Origin: an uncultured Flavobacteriales bacterium
Lineage (GTDB): Bacteria; Bacteroidota; Bacteroidia; Flavobacteriales; BACL11
Length of the DNA stretch: 49,633 bases
Direction: 5' to 3'
Assembly (NCBI GenBank): GCA_905478185.1
Contig: CAJQHO010000050.1
Span: 1 to 49,633 of the forward strand
Below the pieces are notes generated by a model that saw only the letters and a list, made by a program, of their open reading frames with translations, did no database searches and was not told where the DNA came from. This document shows, in pieces, positions 8,738-16,708 of the stretch. Both the position numbers and the translations under genes were made by a program. Each line of letters opens with the position of its first letter. The first letter of the stretch is position 1.

Positions 8738-9361
8738 TTAGTATTTCTTTTTATAATTTTTTTTATAATTTTTCTTCTTCCCGTTATTCTTTTTATTGCT
8801 GTTAGCTCCTCCTTGCCTTACGGATGCTGAACGGATAAATTCAAAATCATCAGCAAGTTTTAACTCATCATTAGACATTTGCTTAAGATGCAAACGAATA
8901 ATGTTATTATCCACTGAACTTTCATTGAATAAAATGTAAGATTTTTTCATCTGATTAGCAATCATTCCAGTCATAATTTCTTTTTCAGAGCCCTCCATTT
9001 TCATGGCAGTTTTTATCATTGTAGGGATCGTATTTCCGTAATATGAGAAACGAATTTTATTGCTAGGATAGGTCATTGGCTCTGGTTTTTCTTCTAACTT
9101 TTCAGCCTCTGGCTTAGGGTAAGGTGATTTTATATCAAGTTTAAAATCAGACATTATATGCAAGTGATCCCAAAGCTTATGAGTAAATTCCTTTACATCT
9201 CGCAAGTGAGGATTCATTTGCCCCATAAATGCAATGATTGCATCTACACATTTTTGTTGCTCTTCTTTATCAGTTAAGCTAGTAGCGTGATTAATCATTT
9301 TATGAACATGCCTTCCGTATTCAGGTATTGTTAGATGCTCTCTCTCAGTATTGTATTCCAT
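8738..9361 (-). CDS. DUF4290 family protein (conserved in Bacteroidota)
   Basis: A 207-residue cytoplasmic protein of unknown function, recognised by its N-terminus MEYNTERE followed by PEYGR and by its usual place upstream of murA. The tail is extremely basic (Lys/Asn repeats over the last about 20 residues), which suggests nucleic-acid or ribosome contact, but that is inference. The open frame extends 24 codons further upstream, but that extension runs through the terminator hairpin of the preceding gene and begins with a non-family sequence, so the start at 9361 is preferred. A TACTTTTG box lies 17 bases upstream of that start. Confidence 0.85.
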   Translation of the reverse strand: MEYNTEREHLTIPEYGRHVHKMINHATSLTDKEEQQKCVDAIIAFMGQMNPHLRDVKEFTHKLWDHLHIMSDFKLDIKSPYPKPEAEKLEEKPEPMTYPSNKIRFSYYGNTIPTMIKTAMKMEGSEKEIMTGMIANQMKKSYILFNESSVDNNIIRLHLKQMSNDELKLADDFEFIRSASVRQGGANSNKKNNGKKKNYKKNYKKKY

Positions 9362-9377
9362 GAAAATATATTTGTAG

Positions 9378-9385
9378 CAAAAGTA
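9378..9385 (-). promoter_or_regulatory. -7 box for the DUF4290-murA operon
   Basis: The minus strand reads TACTTTTG, matching TAnnTTTG, directly after the terminator hairpin of the TonB-receptor gene. A TTTG inside that hairpin (complement of 9401-9404) lies 15 bases upstream and could be the -33 element. Confidence 0.5.
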
Positions 9386-9387
9386 AT

Positions 9388-9416
9388 AAAAAAAGCCCAC
9401 CAAATTGGTGAGCTTT
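9388..9416 (-). terminator. Terminator of the riboswitch-controlled TonB-receptor gene
   Basis: On the minus strand AAAAGCTCACC pairs with GGTGGGCTTTT around an AATTT loop and is followed by a run of Ts. It lies about 40 bases after the receptor stop codon. Confidence 0.87.
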
Positions 9417-9453
9417 TGTCTAATCTCTAACATCTATATGCTAGTATCTATTT

Positions 9454-11655
9454 CTAAAATCCTAAAGTAAGTCCTAAAAGATAATTTCTTGTTGCTTCAG
9501 GAAAATAAGCAGCCATATTGTAGCCTCTTTCGCTATCAGCATTTACATAATGATCGTATTCTCTAGGGTCATAACCATCAGAAACAAAACGATACACCCA
9601 AGCATTGCTTACATATTCGTTATCTAATAAGTTGTTTACTTGTAAGGTAAGCTTTGCAGTTTTAAATATTTTACTGTCCCACTCATAAGCTAATCTTAAA
9701 TTGTTTACTAAATAATCATCTAATTTTCTGTCATCAGAAGAAGTGTTATCAATAAATTGCTCACCAACGTATTTGCTTATAAAATCAAGACTGATATTTT
9801 TATCTACTTTATAATTGAAAATTGAAGCCCAAATAGCTGTAGGAGAAAAAGCTAAATCAGTGTTTTCATAATCTATTTTTTCTTGACCCCAAGTATCCCA
9901 ATTGTCAACATATTCAGTGTGGCTAATTATTTTGTTTTCTGATAGCGTCATGTTTCCTGCCCAATTCATTTTATCAGACAACTTGTATGTAGCTTCAAGC
10001 TCAATTCCTTTTCTATACGACTCATCAATATTTGCTCTTCTATATGCGCCTACATCATTAATTTGTCCAGTAAGTACTAACTGATTTTCATATTTCATGT
10101 GGTAAAGATTTACACCTAATGAAAATTTCTCTCCACTTTGTTTGTACCCAACTTCAGTATCGTAAAGTGTTTCATGTGATGGATATTCATCAGCTTTATT
10201 TTCTACATAATCATTTCTGTTCGGTTCTTTATTGGCTACTGCAAATGACACATAAATGGATTGGCTCTGCTTTAAATCATGAAAAAGCCCGATTTTTGGA
10301 TTGAAAAATGCATGAGATACTTCTTGTTCGGATGGCACCCCATTTCTATCATATCCTTCAAATATATAATCTACCCTTCTTCTTTGCAAATCTAAATAAA
10401 GGTAAGTAGCATCAGAATATTTATAGTTTGCTTTTGCATAAAAGTTATGATCTAATTTTTCAGCTTTGTTCCAGTAATACTGATGATTGATTGCTCCATT
10501 ACTTGCGTACTCAGCCCAGATAATATTGCCGTAATGTTGTCCAGAATAACTGTTGCTAGCACCACCTAGAACTAAATCAAGGCTACCCATTTGATGATTA
10601 AGAGAATAAGTAAATCCTCCAAAATCATTGTTTAACCATTTCCTTCTGATAAGGTTAGTTGAAGAAATTGTATCATCAGATAAAATGATATTTTCCAGAC
10701 CATAATCTGCAAAATCTTCTCCAATTTTTTCTTGCTCATAATATCCTTCACCATGCGTAAAATGTGCAGCAATATTTACAGTGGTTTCAGTACTTAATTG
10801 CTTGCTGTAATGTAATTGATAATGCGTTTGTCCGTAATTATCAACTTCATTTTTATAAGTGTAAGAGTTGAATGTTCTATTTGAGTCTAAATAATTTAAA
10901 GGCACCCCATTCCAGGCTTGATAAGTGCGTTCATTTCCTGTAAAAACCAATGCTTTTATAACTGAGCTTGTTCCAAAATATGTTCCTTGTAGGTAAAGAG
11001 ATTTTAAGTTAGAAGTTGCTCTATCTATATAACCATCAGATGAAATTTTAGATACACGCCCATCAAAAGCAAATTTATTATTTATAAGTCCAGTTCCGAA
11101 TTCTATATTATTTTTTAAAGTCCCAAAACTTCCCATAGAATTGCTAGTTGTAAAATAAGGATTTTTCTTTAAACCATCAGTTTTCAAATTTACTGATGCC
11201 CCAAAAGCAGAAGCTCCATTAGTTGAAGTTCCTACACCTCTTTGAATTTGAATGTTTTCAATTGAAGATGAGAAATCGGGCATATTTACCCACCAAACTC
11301 CTTGGCTCTCAGAATCATTTAATGGAATTCCATTAACTGTAACATTTATTCTTGTTGGATCAGAACCTCTTACTCTAAAGCCAGTATAACCTACTCCAGC
11401 TCCTGCATCAGAAGTAGTAACTACTGAGGGAGTAAGCGAAATGATATAAGGTAAATCCTGTCCCAGATTTCCTTTTTCAATTTCAGCTTTACTAATATTG
11501 GTAAATGCTACTGGTGTTTTTTCTCCAGCTCTTAGCGCATTTACATTTACTTCATTTAACACTTTTTGAAATGAAATAGTGTCATTTGGCTGTTGTGCAA
11601 AACCAATAAATGGTAGAGCAAGCAGAGCGGCCATGCAGTTTTTTTTGTTAAACAT
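9454..11655 (-). CDS. TonB-dependent outer-membrane receptor under TPP riboswitch control (thiamine-related uptake)
   Basis: A 733-residue receptor. A signal peptide ends at about residue 20 (IGFAQ), followed by a plug domain (about 40-160, with the RVRGSDPTRINVTVNGIPLND region) and a C-terminal beta barrel ending in LGLTLGF. There is no carboxypeptidase-like N-terminal domain. Sequence alone gives no substrate, but the leader carries a TPP riboswitch, so the cargo is most likely thiamine, its phosphates or a pyrimidine precursor. Riboswitch-linked TonB receptors of this kind were described in Bacteroidota by comparative genomics (called OMR1). It is the only gene between the riboswitch and the terminator at 9388-9416. 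Energy would come from a TonB-ExbBD system outside the window. Confidence 0.9.
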   Translation of the reverse strand: MFNKKNCMAALLALPFIGFAQQPNDTISFQKVLNEVNVNALRAGEKTPVAFTNISKAEIEKGNLGQDLPYIISLTPSVVTTSDAGAGVGYTGFRVRGSDPTRINVTVNGIPLNDSESQGVWWVNMPDFSSSIENIQIQRGVGTSTNGASAFGASVNLKTDGLKKNPYFTTSNSMGSFGTLKNNIEFGTGLINNKFAFDGRVSKISSDGYIDRATSNLKSLYLQGTYFGTSSVIKALVFTGNERTYQAWNGVPLNYLDSNRTFNSYTYKNEVDNYGQTHYQLHYSKQLSTETTVNIAAHFTHGEGYYEQEKIGEDFADYGLENIILSDDTISSTNLIRRKWLNNDFGGFTYSLNHQMGSLDLVLGGASNSYSGQHYGNIIWAEYASNGAINHQYYWNKAEKLDHNFYAKANYKYSDATYLYLDLQRRRVDYIFEGYDRNGVPSEQEVSHAFFNPKIGLFHDLKQSQSIYVSFAVANKEPNRNDYVENKADEYPSHETLYDTEVGYKQSGEKFSLGVNLYHMKYENQLVLTGQINDVGAYRRANIDESYRKGIELEATYKLSDKMNWAGNMTLSENKIISHTEYVDNWDTWGQEKIDYENTDLAFSPTAIWASIFNYKVDKNISLDFISKYVGEQFIDNTSSDDRKLDDYLVNNLRLAYEWDSKIFKTAKLTLQVNNLLDNEYVSNAWVYRFVSDGYDPREYDHYVNADSERGYNMAAYFPEATRNYLLGLTLGF

Positions 11656-11672
11656 TCTAATTATTTTTTGTT

Positions 11673-11718
11673 AACATTAGCAGATAAAATAGGGTTATTA
11701 TCTGTTCTATTTAATGTT
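11673..11718 (-). promoter_or_regulatory. Candidate expression-platform hairpin of the TPP riboswitch
   Basis: On the minus strand AACATTA pairs with TAATGTT and, inside it, CAGATAA pairs with TTATCTG around a ten-base loop. An exclusive alternative pairs AAATAG with CTATTT. The hairpin sits between the aptamer and the ATG, ending 17 bases before it, with no T-run after it. That argues for control of translation initiation rather than termination. Confidence 0.55.
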
Positions 11719-11719
11719 G

Positions 11720-11800
11720 ACTCATTTTCCTATGATGAATTACCAACTCAGGTTCAATGGGTGTAATCTCAGCCTTTCGGCACCCCTTTTAAGATGGGGT
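11720..11800 (-). promoter_or_regulatory. TPP riboswitch (THI element) aptamer
   Basis: The minus strand contains the diagnostic THI-box segments in order: GGGGTGCC, GGCTGAGA, ACCC, GAACCTGA, then GGTAAT and CATAGGAAAA. They match the P2-P3 and P4-P5 elements of known TPP riboswitches such as E. coli thiM. P1 is short (UCUU with AGGA) and the P5 helix is weaker than usual. A TACTTTTA box at 11800-11807 would start the transcript close to the 5' edge of the aptamer. The regulated gene is the TonB receptor that begins at 11655. High TPP should lower receptor expression. Confidence 0.93.
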
Positions 11801-11827
11801 AAAAGTATGAAAAAAGTTTATAGTTGA

Positions 11828-12334
11828 CTAAAAATTAGTTGATAGAATTTCAATTGCCTGCTCATTTCTATCCTCACCTTTAATTATTAAAAATTTGTGG
11901 CCTAAGTTTTCTAGTTCTTGTTTGTAGATTTCAAGAAGTTCATTTCTGTCTGTAGGGTTTTCTCTTAATGGGTCGTAATTCCATTTTAAGTCTGGCTTAC
12001 ATAAAAGATAAAATCTATTCTCAACTTTTTGTTTTTTAATTTGCTCTAAAATCCAATTGGTGCAGTTACCATATTTATAATCGCTCCATATTTTAAGGGT
12101 AATAAGATCAGTATCATGTAGAGAGATTTGTTGGTTGTTATTAATAAGTTGCTCGTTTTCCAATTGCCCTTTTGCAATTTCTAATAAATCTTCTTGTAAG
12201 TAATTTTTGCCTAAATCAGTTAGATATTCTCTTGCAAACTCTTTTGTAAAAGGAAGGTTGTAATGTTCAGAAAGGGCTTTGCAAAGAGTTGTTTTTCCAC
12301 TACTTTCAGGACCTGTAACTATGATTTTAAGCAT
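11828..12334 (-). CDS. NadR-type P-loop kinase (AAA_28 family), nicotinamide-riboside or thiamine-related
   Basis: A 168-residue ATPase resembling the C-terminal kinase domain of NadR. The P-loop GPESSGKT lies at residues 8-15, followed by the EFAREYL segment typical of the family and an HDTD element near residues 113-116. NadR-type kinases phosphorylate nicotinamide riboside; small relatives next to pnuC genes are common in Bacteroidota. The start overlaps the pnuC stop by 8 bases, so a transporter-kinase pair (uptake and trapping) is likely. Because the locus is contiguous with a TPP riboswitch, a thiamine-related substrate is a real alternative. There is no adenylyltransferase domain. Confidence 0.78.
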   Translation of the reverse strand: MLKIIVTGPESSGKTTLCKALSEHYNLPFTKEFAREYLTDLGKNYLQEDLLEIAKGQLENEQLINNNQQISLHDTDLITLKIWSDYKYGNCTNWILEQIKKQKVENRFYLLCKPDLKWNYDPLRENPTDRNELLEIYKQELENLGHKFLIIKGEDRNEQAIEILSTNF

Positions 12335-12923
12335 CAGAAGTAGTTTGTTTTAGCCAGGCAAAATACCCAAACACAGCAATAATAGTGTAAGCGATAAAAA
12401 GAAGAGAGGTAAGGTGTAAATCCCTGCTGAAATATAAATAAATTGAAACGGCATCAATCACTATCCAGTAAAGCCAATTAGAAAGTATTTTTTTGGCAGT
12501 CATATAAGTTGCGATAATTGAAAATACTGTAGTAAATGAATCAATAATTGGCATTTTTGCACTTGTATAAGTGGCAAAATAAAAGCCCATTAAAAAAGCA
12601 ACAATTGCACCTATCAAAATAAGGAGTAAATGTTTTCCCATTGTCCATTGGGCTATTTCTAGTTCCCCATTATTTTTATTCCATTGAAAATAACCATAAA
12701 AAGTCATCAACAAATAAAAAATTTGCAAACCAGTTTCAGGATATAATTGTGCTGAAAAACAAATATAAATGTAAAGCACTACACTAATTCCTGCGGCAGC
12801 CCAGCACCAAATGTTTTGTTTAGTAGCAAGTATTACATAAAGTACAGAAAGAACTACTGCTATAGTTTCAATAATACTCCAATTGAAATCTAAGCTGCTA
12901 AAAAATAAAATTATTTCATTCAT
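12327..12923 (-). CDS. PnuC/PnuT family vitamin-precursor transporter
   Basis: An integral membrane protein of 198 residues with about seven hydrophobic segments and the PnuC hallmarks: an N-terminal WCWAAAG motif (WxxWxxAG-like) and a C-terminal NWLYWIVIDAVS segment. PnuC imports nicotinamide riboside by facilitated diffusion, while the PnuT subgroup imports thiamine; the two are not separable by eye. The gene leads a two-gene unit with the kinase, with its own TTG-N18-TATTTTTG promoter. It lies upstream of the TPP riboswitch, not behind it, so the riboswitch should not control it directly. Confidence 0.85.
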   Translation of the reverse strand: MNEIILFFSSLDFNWSIIETIAVVLSVLYVILATKQNIWCWAAAGISVVLYIYICFSAQLYPETGLQIFYLLMTFYGYFQWNKNNGELEIAQWTMGKHLLLILIGAIVAFLMGFYFATYTSAKMPIIDSFTTVFSIIATYMTAKKILSNWLYWIVIDAVSIYLYFSRDLHLTSLLFIAYTIIAVFGYFAWLKQTTSDA

Positions 12924-12933
12924 ATTAATGAGT

Positions 12934-12962
12934 CAAAAATACGAATTTGTATAAGTTTGCAA
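12934..12962 (-). promoter_or_regulatory. Promoter of the pnuC-kinase operon
   Basis: On the minus strand a TTG (complement of 12960-12962), an 18-base spacer and TATTTTTG (complement of 12934-12941) fit the Bacteroidota -33/-7 consensus. The box ends about 10 bases before the ATG, so the leader is very short. No THI element is present here. Confidence 0.6.
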
Positions 12963-13018
12963 GCGAAAAGAGAGTTTTTAGTCAATAGTCACTAGTTTAA
13001 AAACAAATTCAAATCAAA

Positions 13019-13879
13019 ATGAAAAAAATCTTAGTTGTTACATTGCTTTATTGTTCAATCGCAACTTTGTCTTTTGGACAAGAAAAAGCACATCAAATTT
13101 ACAATAAAGATGGGAATAAAATTTCCTATAAAACTATGCTTTTCAAAATAAAAAATGCGGATGTGGTTTTGTTTGGTGAAAATCATAATGATCCGATTTC
13201 ACACTGGTTACAACTGGAACTTACAAAGAGCTTGCACGAAAAACATGGAGAAAATTTAATGCTAGGAGCAGAAATGTTAGAGGCTGATAATCAAGTTGTG
13301 TTAGATGAGTATTTGCTAGGTTTTAGTAGAGAAAAAGATTTTGAAAAAGAAGCGAAAATATGGCCAAATCATAAAACAGATTACCGTCCACTTTTAAGAT
13401 TTGCAAAAGAGAATGATTTGCATTTTGTAGCTACAAATATACCAAGAAGGTTTGCAAATATGGTGTATCGTTTTGGTGTTGATACCCTAGCTTATTTGCC
13501 AGAAGCATCAAAACAATTTATCGCACCTCTTCCTATGGCTTACGATACTTCATTGCATTGCTATAAAGAAATTTCTATTATGGCTGGAGGGCATGGAGGT
13601 GAAAATTTACCGAAATCACAAGCAATAAAAGATGCAACTATGGCTCATTTAATACACGCAAATATGAAAGAAGACACTAAGTTTATACATTATCATGGTT
13701 CGTACCACTCAAAATATTATGAGTCGATCATGTGGTATTTATTACAGCTAAATGCCGATTTAAATATTAAAACTATCGAGGTCGTGGAGCAAGCTGATGT
13801 TTCAGAGTTCGATAAAGAACTAATCGGTAATGCTGATTTCTTTATAGTTGTTGATGAAGATATGTGTAAAACACATTAA
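13019..13879 (+). CDS. Exported ChaN-like (haem-binding uptake / TIKI fold) protein
   Basis: A 286-residue protein with a signal peptide (residues 1-20, ending LSFGQ). The ChaN/DUF399 signature GENHNDPISHWLQ appears around residue 53, with conserved GAEML and a late HYHGSYHSKYY segment. ChaN of Campylobacter is an iron-regulated lipoprotein that binds two haems; the fold is shared with TIKI and EreA-type proteins, so a hydrolase role cannot be ruled out. There is no lipobox here, so it is probably periplasmic. The stop codon overlaps the convergent GGGP-synthase stop by four bases, leaving no room for a terminator between them. Confidence 0.8.
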   Translation: MKKILVVTLLYCSIATLSFGQEKAHQIYNKDGNKISYKTMLFKIKNADVVLFGENHNDPISHWLQLELTKSLHEKHGENLMLGAEMLEADNQVVLDEYLLGFSREKDFEKEAKIWPNHKTDYRPLLRFAKENDLHFVATNIPRRFANMVYRFGVDTLAYLPEASKQFIAPLPMAYDTSLHCYKEISIMAGGHGGENLPKSQAIKDATMAHLIHANMKEDTKFIHYHGSYHSKYYESIMWYLLQLNADLNIKTIEVVEQADVSEFDKELIGNADFFIVVDEDMCKTH

Positions 13880-14613
13880 TAATTATGCACTGCATTTGCA
13901 ATTTCAGAAATTAGATTTTCGTCCTTTTCAATTGCATTCCCAACTACTATAATATCAGCTCCAGCTTTGCAATTAGCAATTGCTTTTTCGCCACTACTTA
14001 TTCCTCCACCTATAATTAAAGGAACATCAACTGATTTACTTACGGTTGCAATCATTTTTTCAGAAATTGGGTTTAGAGCACCACTTCCACCATCCATAAA
14101 TATGAGTTTAAGCCCTAGCATTTCTCCAGCCATTGCTGTACAAGCTGCAACAGCATTTTTTTCATATGGAATAGGAGTTGTGTTACTCATATAAGAAACT
14201 GTAGTAGGTCTTCCGCTATCAATTAGCATATAGCCTGTGGATAAAACTTCTACTGATGATTGTTTTAAAATAGGAGCTGTAACAACTTGTTTCCCAATTA
14301 ACATATCAGCATTTCTACCTGATATTAATGATAAAAATAAAATTCCATCTGCTTTATCATTTACTTGCATGGCATCTCCAGGAAATAATACAACAGAAAT
14401 ATCAGAGTTTTCTTTTAATGTTGACAGGCAAGAGTTTAAACTATCATTTGTAAGTAAACTTCCTCCCACAAAAAAGTAATCGGTATTTGCTTTCTCTGCT
14501 TTTTCAATAATTGTAAGTAGTTGAGTTTTATCTTGCTTATCTGGGTCAATTAAAAGTGCAAATGATTTTTTATTTGCTTTTTTGTTTTGAAGTATAATTT
14601 TGTAGATATCCAT
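13876..14613 (-). CDS. Geranylgeranylglyceryl/heptaprenylglyceryl phosphate synthase family protein (PcrB/GGGPS)
   Basis: A TIM-barrel prenyltransferase that joins a polyprenyl diphosphate to sn-glycerol 1-phosphate. Family marks are LLIDPDKQD near the N-terminus, FVGGSLLT, the YMLIDSGRPTTV segment and the phosphate-binding loops PLIIGGGIS and ADIIVVGNA. It belongs to the bacterial relatives of the archaeal lipid enzyme, known in Bacteroidota; the physiological product in this group is unclear. The start at MDIYK (14613) is preferred by comparison with the family. An ATG eight codons upstream would overlap the phosphopantetheinyl transferase gene by 14 bases. The two genes form a minus-strand pair. 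Confidence 0.88.
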   Translation of the reverse strand: MDIYKIILQNKKANKKSFALLIDPDKQDKTQLLTIIEKAEKANTDYFFVGGSLLTNDSLNSCLSTLKENSDISVVLFPGDAMQVNDKADGILFLSLISGRNADMLIGKQVVTAPILKQSSVEVLSTGYMLIDSGRPTTVSYMSNTTPIPYEKNAVAACTAMAGEMLGLKLIFMDGGSGALNPISEKMIATVSKSVDVPLIIGGGISSGEKAIANCKAGADIIVVGNAIEKDENLISEIANAVHNY

Positions 14614-14623
14614 AAGTAATTTT

Positions 14624-15205
14624 CTATTTGCAAACATACACTAAATAGTGCGTATCTATTTTTGTATAATACAATGTGTGTTTTGTTTTATTAAAGTCTG
14701 TTTCTATTTTACCTTTCTCTTTCATAATAAATGGAGATATCAGGATATCTTTTTTAAAATCAATACTTCCTTTTTGATGCCATTTAAAAACTGCTTCCTT
14801 GCAACACCATATTAATGTTGCTTTTTCTTTTGTTAAATCTTGATGACTATTGTCTGTAATAAATTTAGGTGAGAGTCTTAGTGGTTTTTCAGAGATGTGC
14901 TCAATATCTAATCCTACTTTTTTGTCGCTTATAATTATTGCGACTAAATTTTTAGAATGAGAAATTGAAATGTGCTTCCCATTTGAAATTTCAGGAGCAC
15001 CATTTGAATTATATGAAATTTGTTGATTTGGTTCTAGTTCATTTAAGAGTAATCTGCTTACTAAAAAGTCTTTTTTTCTTTTTTCAGTTTTGAAGTTTGA
15101 TGAGTCAAAACGCGCTCCAAGTTTTAAAAGTTCTGTTAAGCTCTCATTCAGGTCAAAAATAGCAATTTGACAATTATTTTCAGTGTATTTTTTAATGATT
15201 CCCAT
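14624..15205 (-). CDS. 4'-phosphopantetheinyl transferase (Sfp/AcpT-type)
   Basis: Transfers phosphopantetheine from CoA to carrier proteins, activating acyl carrier protein for fatty-acid or secondary metabolism. The 193-residue protein has the two family motifs: VGLDIE (Asp100 and Glu102, Mg2+ ligands) and WCCKEAVFK (133-141), plus an upstream SISHS motif at 80-84. The size suits a compact Sfp-type enzyme. It starts divergently from ahcY with only 66 bases between start codons, and is followed ten bases later by the GGGPS-family gene. I cannot tell whether it serves primary fatty-acid synthesis; no acpS is visible here. Confidence 0.9.
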   Translation of the reverse strand: MGIIKKYTENNCQIAIFDLNESLTELLKLGARFDSSNFKTEKRKKDFLVSRLLLNELEPNQQISYNSNGAPEISNGKHISISHSKNLVAIIISDKKVGLDIEHISEKPLRLSPKFITDNSHQDLTKEKATLIWCCKEAVFKWHQKGSIDFKKDILISPFIMKEKGKIETDFNKTKHTLYYTKIDTHYLVYVCK

Positions 15206-15220
15206 CTCTCAGTTTATTGG

Positions 15221-15250
15221 TTGCGAATGTAATAATTATCATTATCTTTG
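15221..15250 (+). promoter_or_regulatory. Consensus promoter of ahcY
   Basis: TTG (15221-15223), a 19-base spacer and TATCTTTG (15243-15250) form a near-perfect Bacteroidota promoter, 21 bases before the ahcY ATG at 15272. A TTG codon at 15248 in frame with ahcY lies inside the -7 box, so it cannot be the start. Confidence 0.75.
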
Positions 15251-15271
15251 CCATCCTTTAAAATTAAAAAA

Positions 15272-16579
15272 ATGGAAACGGAAACTATGAATTATAAAGT
15301 AAAAGACATCTCCTTAGCAGAATGGGGGAGAAAAGAAATCACTTTGGCAGAAGCAGAAATGCCAGGATTAATGGCTACAAGAGAAGAGTATGGAGATAGT
15401 AAGCCATTAGCTGGAGCAAGAATTGCAGGCTGTTTGCATATGACAATTCAGACTGCAGTTTTAATTGAAACATTAGTTCATTTAGGTGCTGAGGTTACTT
15501 GGTCATCTTGTAATATTTTCTCTACACAAGACCAAGCAGCAGCTGCAATTGCTGCAACAGGAGTTCCTGTATTTGCCTGGAAAGGACTTTCGGAAGAAGA
15601 GTTTGATTGGTGTATTTTGCAAACACTAACTGCATTTGAAGGTGGTAAATCTTTAAACATGATATTAGATGATGGTGGTGATTTAACTAATATGGTTTTT
15701 GATAGATTTCCTGAAATGGTAGAAGATATTAAAGGCCTTTCTGAAGAAACTACCACTGGAGTACATAGATTGTACGAAAGAATGGAGAAGGGGACGCTTT
15801 TAACTCCTGCTATCAATATTAATGATTCAGTTACTAAGTCAAAATTTGATAATAAGTACGGTTGTAAAGAATCGTTAGTAGATGCAATTAGAAGAGCAAC
15901 TGATGTAATGATGGCTGGTAAAGTTGCTGTTGTTGCTGGTTATGGTGATGTTGGAAAAGGTTCTGCAGCTTCATTAAGAGGTGCTGGAGCAAGAGTTATT
16001 GTTACTGAAATTGATCCTATTTGTGCTTTACAAGCTGCAATGGATGGTTTTGCAGTAAAAAGAATGGATGATGCGTGTAAAAATGCAGATATCATTGTGA
16101 CAACTACTGGAAATAAAGATATTATTCAAGCGCGTCATTTTGAGAGTATGAAAGACAAAACGATTGTTTGTAATATTGGTCATTTTGATAATGAAATTGA
16201 TGTTTCTTGGTTGAATGAAAAATGGGGGCATACAAAAGATACGGTAAAGCCACAGGTTGATATGTATACTATTGATGGAAAAGACATTATTTTATTAGCA
16301 GAAGGTAGATTAGTGAATTTAGGTTGCGCAACAGGACATCCTTCATTTGTCATGTCAAATTCATTTACAAATCAAGTATTGGCTCAGTTAGAACTTTGGA
16401 ATAACACAGATGCGTATGGTAAAGAAGTTTACATGTTACCCAAGCATTTAGATGAAAAAGTAGCTAGACTACACCTTGCTAAAATTGGAGTTGATTTAGA
16501 AACGTTAAGGCCAGACCAAGCAGAATATATTGGAGTAACGGTTGAAGGGCCTTATAAACCAGAATATTATAGATACTAA
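15272..16579 (+). CDS. ahcY: Adenosylhomocysteinase (S-adenosylhomocysteine hydrolase)
   Basis: Hydrolyses S-adenosylhomocysteine to adenosine and homocysteine, relieving product inhibition of methyltransferases; cytoplasmic, NAD-dependent. It shows the conserved substrate-domain segment [10 protein letters not shown] and [11 protein letters not shown], the NAD-binding loop [11 protein letters not shown] (about residues 218-228), the TTGNKDII element and the invariant C-terminus ending KPEYYRY. The 435-residue length is typical. The start [12 protein letters not shown] is chosen because the frame extension upstream begins with TTG within the promoter. It is a single-gene unit with a promoter at 15221-15250 and a terminator at 16609-16631. 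No SAH riboswitch is present. Confidence 0.97.
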   Translation: METETMNYKVKDISLAEWGRKEITLAEAEMPGLMATREEYGDSKPLAGARIAGCLHMTIQTAVLIETLVHLGAEVTWSSCNIFSTQDQAAAAIAATGVPVFAWKGLSEEEFDWCILQTLTAFEGGKSLNMILDDGGDLTNMVFDRFPEMVEDIKGLSEETTTGVHRLYERMEKGTLLTPAININDSVTKSKFDNKYGCKESLVDAIRRATDVMMAGKVAVVAGYGDVGKGSAASLRGAGARVIVTEIDPICALQAAMDGFAVKRMDDACKNADIIVTTTGNKDIIQARHFESMKDKTIVCNIGHFDNEIDVSWLNEKWGHTKDTVKPQVDMYTIDGKDIILLAEGRLVNLGCATGHPSFVMSNSFTNQVLAQLELWNNTDAYGKEVYMLPKHLDEKVARLHLAKIGVDLETLRPDQAEYIGVTVEGPYKPEYYRY

Positions 16580-16608
16580 ATATTTATATTGTATATTAAA
16601 ATTAAATT

Positions 16609-16631
16609 CCCTAGAAATAGGGGCTTTTTTT
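16609..16631 (+). terminator. Terminator of ahcY
   Basis: CCCTA pairs with TAGGG around a GAAA tetraloop, followed by GC and seven Ts. Confidence 0.85.
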
Positions 16632-16708
16632 ATGCTCTCAAATCTGCCATTTTATTAAGTTTAAAAAAATACCTTAATATTGTAGCTTAAAATAAAAGTA
16701 TCGACACT

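Noticed and set aside
9362-9433. 24-codon N-terminal extension of the DUF4290 protein
   Set aside because: It runs through the terminator and promoter boxes and does not match the family N-terminus, which begins MEYNT.
11781-11800. Hairpin ACCCC/GGGGT as an anti-P2 switch of the TPP riboswitch
   Set aside because: The likely transcript start, judged from the TACTTTTA box at 11800-11807, lies near or after the ACCCC, so this arm may not be transcribed.
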